In this document: positions 7,744-12,627 of the stretch, one piece after another
Numbering within the stretch: position 1 is the stretch's first letter
Layout of the letters: every line of letters starts with the position of its first letter
NCBI GenBank assembly: GCA_016927155.1
Contig: JAFGNE010000050.1
Span: 1-12,627 of the forward strand
Length of the DNA stretch: 12,627 nt
From: Candidatus Peregrinibacteria bacterium
GTDB lineage: Bacteria; Patescibacteriota; Gracilibacteria; UM-FILTER-43-11
Reading direction: 5' to 3'
Made by a program: the position numbers and the translations under genes
Notes under the pieces: generated by a model
What the model was told of the DNA's origin: nothing
Seen by the model: only the letters and a program-made list of their open reading frames with translations
Database searches by the model: none

Positions 7744-8100
7744 ATGGTTTCCACTTATTCCCTATCCACCGAAATTATCCGTACTTCCTTTGGCCTTATC
7801 CATGCCGGAGGGGAAATTGACCAGACAGGCCTGCCGGATTTGGAAAATGCCGTGAAACCCTTGCTGGGGAATCCTGCCCTAAAAATTTTGGTGCTGGATT
7901 GTGCCGCCCTTACCTTCATCAACAGTAAAGTTGTCGGCTACCTGGTCTACCTGCACACCACTTTGGCCAAAAGCGGCCGCAAACTCATTTTGGCGGGCTT
8001 GAATGAGACGCTGACCGATATCCTTTCTTTAGTCGGCCTCATTACTATCCTTCCTCATTACGAAACATGGGAACAGGCTGTTGAAAATTCCAAAAGTTAA
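7744..8100 (+). CDS. STAS-domain anti-sigma-factor antagonist (RsbV/SpoIIAA-like)
   Basis: This 118-aa protein is a single STAS domain. The conserved core LVLDCAALTFINSKVVGYLV places S61 at the position phosphorylated in RsbV/SpoIIAA. A later segment, LNETLTDILSLVGL, matches the usual helix near the C-terminus. In the family, the unphosphorylated form binds the HATPase kinase and releases its target; phosphorylation blocks binding and a PP2C phosphatase resets it. Here the candidate kinase is encoded 5 nt upstream and the phosphatase 2 nt downstream, so the three probably act together. It closely parallels the STAS half of the upstream fusion (INST versus INSK at the phospho-site), suggesting duplication. 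No ribosome-binding site is seen; translational coupling is likely. Confidence 0.92.
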   Translation: MVSTYSLSTEIIRTSFGLIHAGGEIDQTGLPDLENAVKPLLGNPALKILVLDCAALTFINSKVVGYLVYLHTTLAKSGRKLILAGLNETLTDILSLVGLITILPHYETWEQAVENSKS

Positions 8101-8102
8101 CT

Positions 8103-9296
8103 ATGAAATTTATCCGCCAGAGCATCATCGGGAAAGCTCTTTTCCTTTTCGCCGTCCTTATGGCGATAGCTTTCGGGCTCGGGATCGCCCTGAACCGCGG
8201 CGGTGTTGACGCGATCCCCACCAATTTTTTCCTTTTGGCCGTTGTTTCGGGGCTTGCCTTAATTTTTATCCTTTTCGCGGCCGATATCGTCGCTCCTTTA
8301 AAACGCCTTACCCGCCAGGTACAAAACCTGCTTACAGGAAAAAGCTACCGGCGGATTGATCCTACCACTATTGATGAAGTCGGCGTGCTTACCCATTTTT
8401 TTAATGAGATCACGCGCGATTTGGAAAAAATATCATACGATTTGCGCGAACGCCGCCGCATGTCGTCCGAGCTTGATATCGCTTCGCAGATCCAACAGGA
8501 TGTTTTGCCGAAGGAGGCACCGGCCACTCCCGGCCTCGATATTGTAGCCAAAACCCGTGCGGCCGCTGAAATCGGGGGCGATACCTTTGATTTTTTGCTT
8601 TCTCCCGACGGCAGCCAGCTTTTCATTTACGTTGGTGATGTGACGGGCCATGGCGTCCCTTCGGGCCTGATTATGATGATGGTGGATACGCTGGTTACCA
8701 CTCTCGTCGCGCAGGGCGTCGCGAACGGCCGCGATATCATTGTTAAGACCAACGCCCTTCTCACCCCCCGCATCAGCTCGAGATTGTTCATGACCACCGT
8801 CATGCTGCGCTGGGTGAAAAGCGAACAAAAGTTTTATTACACCGGCGCGGGCCATGAGCATATCTTGGTGTACCGCAAGGCCACGGAAACGGTGGAACCC
8901 ATCAAGTCCGGCGGTATCGCGCTTGGCATGATCCCCGACGTTTCCAAAATCGCCATGGAAAAGGAAATCCCGCCTTTAGCCGTAGGGGATTGCGTTGTGC
9001 TTTACAGCGACGGCATCACGGAAGCCAAAAATCAGACGGGCGAAATGCACGGGCTCCAGCGCCTCGCCGACTCCCTGAAAAAACACGGTTACCGCCCCAC
9101 GGCCGAAGGTATTTTCGATAGCCTTACCAAAGAATTCCAGGGTTTTGTGGAAGAATACGTCCAGATCGACGACATCACCATGATCGTCATCAAATACCTT
9201 GGGCCGGATGCCGCGCCCTCTAAAGTCAAATTGGCCGTGAGCAGCGAAGAAGCTTCCGCCGAACACAAAAGCAAAGTGTGGGATTGGACTAGTTAA
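8103..9296 (+). CDS. Membrane-anchored HAMP-PP2C serine phosphatase (RsbU/SpoIIE-type)
   Basis: This 397-aa protein should dephosphorylate the STAS antagonist(s) and so reverse the kinase. Two membrane helices (~9-30 and ~42-60) are joined by only ~11 residues, leaving almost no outside sensor domain. A HAMP-like segment (~61-115) and a short helix lead to a SpoIIE-type PP2C domain (~122-372). All metal-binding motifs are present: GGDTFD (158-163), GDVTGHG (178-184), SDGITEA (D303) and DDITMIVIK (D356/D357). The C-terminal ~25 residues are polar. It is last in the operon, 2 nt after the STAS gene; its stop overlaps the convergent glycosyltransferase gene by 8 nt. The input presumably arrives through the membrane helices and HAMP, or by a protein partner such as the response regulator (inference). 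Confidence 0.94.
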   Translation: MKFIRQSIIGKALFLFAVLMAIAFGLGIALNRGGVDAIPTNFFLLAVVSGLALIFILFAADIVAPLKRLTRQVQNLLTGKSYRRIDPTTIDEVGVLTHFFNEITRDLEKISYDLRERRRMSSELDIASQIQQDVLPKEAPATPGLDIVAKTRAAAEIGGDTFDFLLSPDGSQLFIYVGDVTGHGVPSGLIMMMVDTLVTTLVAQGVANGRDIIVKTNALLTPRISSRLFMTTVMLRWVKSEQKFYYTGAGHEHILVYRKATETVEPIKSGGIALGMIPDVSKIAMEKEIPPLAVGDCVVLYSDGITEAKNQTGEMHGLQRLADSLKKHGYRPTAEGIFDSLTKEFQGFVEEYVQIDDITMIVIKYLGPDAAPSKVKLAVSSEEASAEHKSKVWDWTS

Positions 9297-10359
9297 AAAG
9301 CTCCAGCGTTTTTTCCGCGCATTCTTTCCATGAATATTTTTTCAGCGTTTCCTTGTGCTGTTTTACCATTTTTTCCCGCAAGGACCCGCTTTCGGCCACG
9401 CGTGCCATCAGATGGGCGAGCATGGAGGGGTTTTCGGTTTCAAAAAATAGGGCGTTTCCTTTCGCGATTTCATAGGAAGTGGGAATTTTGGAAGCGATTA
9501 TGGGGATGCCGGCATGCATGGCCTCCAGCAAAGGCAGGCCAAACCCTTCATAGCGGGAGGGGAAAATGAAACAGAGGGCATTTTTCAGTAAGACCTCTTT
9601 TGTTTTTTCGTCCACATAGCCCGTCACGACAATCCTCTCCGCGACAGAAGGCGGGATGTTTCTCAATATCTCCGTGCCGCCACGGCCAGGGAAACCCGCG
9701 AGCACTAACTTAACCTTTTTGTTGTAGTGGGCAAAAACCTGGAAGGCTTTTATCAGGTTATCCGTGTTTTTCTTATGCTCAATGCGGCCCAAATACAAAA
9801 AGTAATTCCCAATGTCCAATTTCCATTTCCCCATTATCTTTTTCGCTTCGCTAACCGTCACTTTTACATCCGATGGCGAAAAACCGAGGGGAATCACCGC
9901 GATTTTGTCCGGGTTGGCTTTGTATAAATGAATCAGGTCCAATTTGGTGGTGTCCGAGGGCACAATGATCCGGTTTGCCTTTTTAACCGCCTGCCGTGCG
10001 CCGTAATCCAGATACCAGCGCGAGAGCCGCCCGTAACTTTCGGGATGGTGTTTGAAGGCCACGTCGTGAATGGTGATCGTCGAGTTGGCGGGATGGGCGA
10101 GGGGGAGCAGGTGGGACGGCACGAACAGGTTATCGATTTTTTTATTCCGCAAAATTTCCCAGCTCAGCCGTACCTGCGTCCAGAGGCGCGGAAAGGAGAT
10201 GATGATCTGTTTTACGGGCAGGTCGATTTTCTTTGGGCTGATCAGGGTAATGCCGTGGGGTTTCAGGCGGACAAGCTCATTGATCAGATGGAAAGAATAA
10301 TTTTCCACCCCTGTCCTTTTGGCCGTGTTGTTGTAGCGCGAGGCGTCGATATAGATCAT
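9289..10359 (-). CDS. Glycosyltransferase family 4 (GT-B fold)
   Basis: This 356-aa protein transfers a sugar from a nucleotide-sugar donor, probably onto a surface glycan or lipid; donor and acceptor cannot be told from sequence. It has an N-terminal GT-B half with a TGVENYSFHLINEL helix, as in many family 4 enzymes. The C-terminal half has FLYLGRIEHKKNTDNLIKAF, the LVLAG strand, the VTGYVDE segment and the E-x7-E donor-binding motif in RYEGFGLPLLEAM (E271 and E278), followed by GIPIIAS. No membrane span is seen; it is probably a peripheral cytoplasmic enzyme. It is convergent with and overlaps the phosphatase gene by 8 nt, and divergent from the PUR-like gene. No Shine-Dalgarno precedes the ATG, and no convincing minus-strand promoter is visible. 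It has no evident link to the signalling genes. Confidence 0.93.
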   Translation of the reverse strand: MIYIDASRYNNTAKRTGVENYSFHLINELVRLKPHGITLISPKKIDLPVKQIIISFPRLWTQVRLSWEILRNKKIDNLFVPSHLLPLAHPANSTITIHDVAFKHHPESYGRLSRWYLDYGARQAVKKANRIIVPSDTTKLDLIHLYKANPDKIAVIPLGFSPSDVKVTVSEAKKIMGKWKLDIGNYFLYLGRIEHKKNTDNLIKAFQVFAHYNKKVKLVLAGFPGRGGTEILRNIPPSVAERIVVTGYVDEKTKEVLLKNALCFIFPSRYEGFGLPLLEAMHAGIPIIASKIPTSYEIAKGNALFFETENPSMLAHLMARVAESGSLREKMVKQHKETLKKYSWKECAEKTLELFN

Positions 10360-10360
10360 T

Positions 10361-10388
10361 TTGTCTTTTCTTGTGCGGTGGGTATAAT
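10361..10388 (+). promoter_or_regulatory. Promoter of PUR-like protein gene
   Basis: TTGTCT (10361-10366), 16 nt, perfect TATAAT (10383-10388). Transcription would start near 10395, giving a ~23-nt leader. AAAGG (10411-10415) lies only 2 nt before the ATG, too close to be a normal ribosome site. Confidence 0.6.
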
Positions 10389-10417
10389 GGGTTCAATGTA
10401 ATTTAATTCTAAAGGAA

Positions 10418-10723
10418 ATGGACGACCAAAACCAACAGGATTACCAGTTCGATGATATCAACCCGAACGATCCCGCCCCTCCTGTGCTTACCAACCGCCC
10501 TGCCCGAAGCGGCCAAAGGCCCGGCAGTTATCCGGACGAGATTTTCTCCAAACGGATCGATGCCAAATTCCGCACGTTTTTTGTGGATTTAAAAGAAAGC
10601 GCTAACGGCAAATTCGTTAAAATCAGTGAGAAGAGCCATGGCAAGAAAAGCACTATTATGATGGATAAAGAAGATATCCCCATGTTCATCGAGGCGTTGC
10701 AGGAGATACAAACGCATTTGTAG
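10418..10723 (+). CDS. PUR-alpha-like nucleic-acid-binding protein (DUF3276 type)
   Basis: This is a 101-aa protein. Residues 1-36 are polar and proline-rich, with no predicted fold. Residues ~40-101 look like one PUR repeat of the DUF3276 family: an aromatic-rich FRTFFVDLKES strand, NGKFVKISEKSHGKK, a short strand with TIMMDKED, and an amphipathic helix ending EALQEIQTHL. Family members bind single-stranded DNA or RNA as dimers, and their cellular role in bacteria is poorly known. Assignment is from remembered family pattern, so moderate. It is transcribed alone from its own promoter, divergent from the glycosyltransferase and convergent with RNase Y, with a long hairpin after the stop. Confidence 0.65.
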   Translation: MDDQNQQDYQFDDINPNDPAPPVLTNRPARSGQRPGSYPDEIFSKRIDAKFRTFFVDLKESANGKFVKISEKSHGKKSTIMMDKEDIPMFIEALQEIQTHL

Positions 10724-10725
10724 GG

Positions 10726-10763
10726 GCTAGGGAAAGGAAGGAATTCCAACCCCTTGCCCTAGC
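10726..10763. terminator. Hairpin between convergent genes, possible bidirectional terminator
   Basis: GCTAGGGAAAGG (10726-10737) pairs with CCTTGCCCTAGC (10752-10763) at 11 of 12 positions, around a 14-nt loop. It fills nearly the whole 41-nt gap between the PUR-like gene and rny. On the plus strand it is followed by the T-rich GTTATTT, and on the minus strand by no T-run, so termination may be better for the plus transcript. Confidence 0.6.
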
Positions 10764-10764
10764 G

Positions 10765-12327
10765 TTATTTAGCGGTATCGATGGCGCGAAGTTCCCGGAT
10801 GACCTGTACTTTTACGGTGCCCGGATAAGTGAGTTCCTGTTCAATCTTAGTGACAATATCGTGGGCGAGCTTTATAGCGCCCATGTCGTCTACCTCATCA
10901 GGTTTCACAAAGATGCGCACTTCACGCCCGGCCTGGATGGCGTAGCATTTTTCAACGCCTTTGAATGAAAGGGCCAAATTTTCCAGGTCTTGCAGGCGTT
11001 TCAAGAAGATGGCCAGCGTTTCGCGACGCGCGCCGGGCCGGGAGGCCGAAATGGCATCCGCGGCCTGGACAATCATGGCTTCGGCCGACTCAAACGGCAC
11101 TTCTTCATGGTGGGCTTCCACCGCGTGGATCACTTCTTTGGAAAGGCCGTATTTCTTTAAAATGTCACGGCTGATGAGGGCATGGCTGCCTTCAATTTCG
11201 TGATCCACCGCCTTGCCGATATCATGCAGGAAGCCTGCCAGTTTGGCGGTGTGCACGTCGGCGCCCACTTCCGCCGCGATAGCGGCGGCAATAAAGCCCA
11301 CTTCCATGCTGTGTTTCAGCACATTCTGGCCGTAGCTGGTGCGGAACCTGAGGCGGCCGATGATCTTGATGAGATCCGGGTGTAGGCCGGTAATGCCCAT
11401 TTCGTAAGCGGCTTTTTCACCGAATTCCTTCATCATTTGCCCCACTTCCAGTTTGGTTTCTTCCACAATGCTTTCAATGCGCGCGGGCTGGATGCGGCCA
11501 TCGGCCACCAGTTTTTCCAGCGAACGCTTGGCAATGTAACGGCGTACCAGGTCGAAGCCGGAAATCACGATGGCACCGGGAGTGTCGTCCACAATCACGT
11601 CCACACCGGTCAAATGCTCGAAGGCGTTGATGTTACGGCCTTCCCTGCCGATGATGCGGCCCTTGATGTCGTCGTTCGGCAGCTCCACCAGCGTTTGTGT
11701 GGCTTCCGAGGTGGCGTCCGAGGCGAGTTTTTGGATGGCTTGCGCGATGATGTTTTTGGCTTCCTTATTCGCGTCTTCCTTGATGTCATTCACCATGCTT
11801 TTATAATGAGAAACGAGCTGGGGCTTATAATCGCGTTCCACATTAGCCAACAGCATTTCCTTCGCCTGTTCTTTGGAAAGCTGGGTGATCTGGCTGAGTT
11901 TTTCTTCCTGTTCCTTATACAAGCTTTCCACCTTTTCCTCTCTTATTTTTATGTCTTCTGTCCGTTTCAGGTAGGCCTCTTTCAGCTTTTCCACTTCGGT
12001 GATTTTTTTGTCCAAACCGTCTTCTTTGGTCATCAGGCGCTCTTCCTGTTTTTCCAGATTACGGCGCATTTCACGTTCTTCTTTTTTGGCTTCGTCGATA
12101 ATTTCCAACGCCTTGTTTTTGGCATCAAGGACTTTTTCTTTCAGCTTGGTTTCCGCCAAGGCCACTTTGTGTTCCGTTTCCGCCAGTCGTTTTTCAGCGG
12201 TGGCTATTTTTTCACCCGTTTCCCGTTCGAGTTTTTTGAGGCGCCTGCTTTGGCCGATATTAAAATAACCGAAAGCGGCGCCCGCACCGATGGCCACGCC
12301 AACCAGGATAAAAATAACAGTGTTCAT
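10765..12327 (-). CDS. rny: Ribonuclease Y
   Basis: This membrane-bound endoribonuclease begins decay of many mRNAs. From the ATG at 12327 it is 520 aa, the usual size. An N-terminal membrane anchor (~4-24, VIFILVGVAIGAGAAFGYF) is followed by a long charged coiled coil (~30-180), a KH RNA-binding domain around KGRIIGREGRN (~218-228), and an HD catalytic domain with the metal pair H368/D369 in FLHDIGKAVDHE, then HHEEVPFE, and a C-terminal tail typical of the family. The frame continues upstream to an ATG at 12369, but the extra 14 residues do not look like family sequence and lie in the structured element, so I chose 12327. No Shine-Dalgarno is visible; a T-rich stretch directly precedes the ATG. 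It is probably transcribed from the promoter at 12577-12605. Confidence 0.96.
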   Translation of the reverse strand: MNTVIFILVGVAIGAGAAFGYFNIGQSRRLKKLERETGEKIATAEKRLAETEHKVALAETKLKEKVLDAKNKALEIIDEAKKEEREMRRNLEKQEERLMTKEDGLDKKITEVEKLKEAYLKRTEDIKIREEKVESLYKEQEEKLSQITQLSKEQAKEMLLANVERDYKPQLVSHYKSMVNDIKEDANKEAKNIIAQAIQKLASDATSEATQTLVELPNDDIKGRIIGREGRNINAFEHLTGVDVIVDDTPGAIVISGFDLVRRYIAKRSLEKLVADGRIQPARIESIVEETKLEVGQMMKEFGEKAAYEMGITGLHPDLIKIIGRLRFRTSYGQNVLKHSMEVGFIAAAIAAEVGADVHTAKLAGFLHDIGKAVDHEIEGSHALISRDILKKYGLSKEVIHAVEAHHEEVPFESAEAMIVQAADAISASRPGARRETLAIFLKRLQDLENLALSFKGVEKCYAIQAGREVRIFVKPDEVDDMGAIKLAHDIVTKIEQELTYPGTVKVQVIRELRAIDTAK

Positions 12328-12355
12328 AAAATAAAAAGTTAAGGGGTTAACCTTA
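12328..12355 (-). terminator. Terminator-like hairpin directly before rny, competing with a longer stem
   Basis: On the minus strand TAAGG (12355-12351), loop TTAACC, CCTTA (12344-12340) forms a 5-bp hairpin followed by a T-rich run up to the rny ATG. The same TAAGG bases form part of the 10-bp stem that closes the structured element upstream, so the two pairings exclude each other. This could end a small RNA or act as an attenuator. The stem is short, so confidence is low. Confidence 0.3.
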
Positions 12356-12540
12356 CGTCCACATGGCAACTTTGAACCTGCTTGCCCTTAAGAAAGGGAA
12401 GACATTCGTGATAGGTTTTTCGTCTTATCTGAAAACCGGATAACGTGAGGGACTGGAGATTTTAGACGGGTTGATATCATGAGTGAGGCAGGGGTTCCAA
12501 GCGGGCCACCGAGAAGCGGATGGGCTACAAGACGTAAGGT
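12350..12540 (-). ncRNA. Candidate ~190-nt structured RNA (6S-like rod or rny leader element)
   Basis: A perfect 10-bp pairing (12350-12359 with 12531-12540) closes a 190-nt region with more nested helices: GAACC/GGTTC (12374-12378 with 12494-12498, flanked by further pairs), hairpin CCCTT/AAGGG (~12386-12398), CGTCT/AGACG (12421-12425 with 12464-12468) and ATCT/AGAT next to it. One side of the opening bubble holds a small hairpin (CCACCG/CGGATGG around 12507-12522). The overall shape, a long rod with a central bubble, recalls 6S RNA, but I cannot match the sequence to any family. Minus is favoured by a near-consensus promoter 37 bp upstream and a T-rich run after the element. Some helices, for example 12404-12413 with 12475-12484, need G-U pairs only on the plus strand, so orientation is not settled. 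No convincing ORF lies within 12370-12627. Confidence 0.4.
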
Positions 12541-12576
12541 AATGGTTTTGATAAAAAGGCTTTTCAGCCACCTATC

Positions 12577-12605
12577 ATTTTAATCTTTTATACGTTAATT
12601 GTCAA
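12577..12605 (-). promoter_or_regulatory. Near-consensus promoter upstream of the structured RNA and rny
   Basis: On the minus strand, TTGACA (12605-12600), 17 nt, TAAAAT (12582-12577): 11 of 12 consensus bases at ideal spacing. Transcription would start near 12570, right at a small hairpin GGCT-GAAA-AGCC (12569-12558) followed by five Ts. This could be a 5' stabilising hairpin or a very early weak terminator. From here to the rny start codon is ~243 nt, enough to hold the structured element. Confidence 0.7.
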
Positions 12606-12627
12606 AGTTCACTCTTTGGCTTATTCA

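Noticed and set aside
9928..10401. Plus-strand 157-aa ORF opposite the glycosyltransferase
   Set aside because: It is a shadow frame of a clear family-4 glycosyltransferase with no domain of its own.
11437..12342. Plus-strand 301-aa ORF, rich in Phe and His, opposite rny
   Set aside because: It is the mirror of the charged coiled-coil and KH coding sequence of RNase Y; the Phe-rich look comes from antisense Lys/Glu codons.
12328..12369. RNase Y start at ATG 12369
   Set aside because: The 14 extra residues precede the typical membrane-anchor start, overlap the structured element, and lengthen the protein beyond the family norm.
12350..12540. Naming the structured element as 6S RNA, a T-box or a specific riboswitch
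   Set aside because: The shape resembles 6S, but I could not match conserved sequence motifs of 6S, T-box, TPP, cobalamin, lysine or SRP RNAs by eye, so I left it unassigned.

Overview
The window looks like chromosomal DNA from a compact bacterial genome, about half GC, with short gaps between genes. TGA is used as an ordinary stop codon (ends of the genes at 777 and 6926). Most genes lack a Shine-Dalgarno site, yet several have canonical sigma70-type promoters. With the tmRNA, RNase Y, a DUF3276/PUR-type protein and the packed gene order, I would guess a candidate-phylum (Patescibacteria-like) organism. That placement is an inference from style, not from a marker gene. I see no IS element, CRISPR array, tRNA or phage gene.

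Layout. Bases 1-250 hold no credible gene but contain two degenerate copies of a ~95-bp module; one ends exactly at the CCA end of the tmRNA gene. The tmRNA (ssrA) runs on the minus strand from 678 to 251. It faces away from a plus-strand signalling block (777-9296), and their promoters overlap. The block contains: (1) a 963-aa protein with an intact N-terminal response-regulator receiver and a large, unrecognised, possibly methyltransferase-like body; (2) a soluble histidine kinase with four PAS domains and one GAF-like domain; (3) a single-domain response regulator; (4) a fusion of an RsbW-type HATPase and a STAS domain; (5) a free STAS protein; (6) a membrane-anchored HAMP-PP2C (RsbU/SpoIIE-type) phosphatase. 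Genes 4-6 are separated by only 2-5 nt and have their own strong promoter. Next comes a convergent family-4 glycosyltransferase (minus), then a divergent small PUR-like nucleic-acid-binding protein (plus), a hairpin between convergent genes, and RNase Y (minus). A structured, probably transcribed ~190-nt element lies just upstream of RNase Y.

How the genes may work together. The kinase and one or both receiver proteins form a phosphorelay. The HATPase-STAS, STAS and PP2C genes carry all three enzymatic roles of a partner-switching circuit: Ser/Thr kinase, phosphorylatable antagonist and antagonist phosphatase. No sigma factor or other obvious target is present, so the output is unknown. The phosphorelay plus a fused kinase-antagonist partner switch, next to a receiver protein with an unrecognised effector, is the most novel-looking system here. 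The structured RNA upstream of RNase Y and the tmRNA with its unusually long tag frame are the other points of interest.
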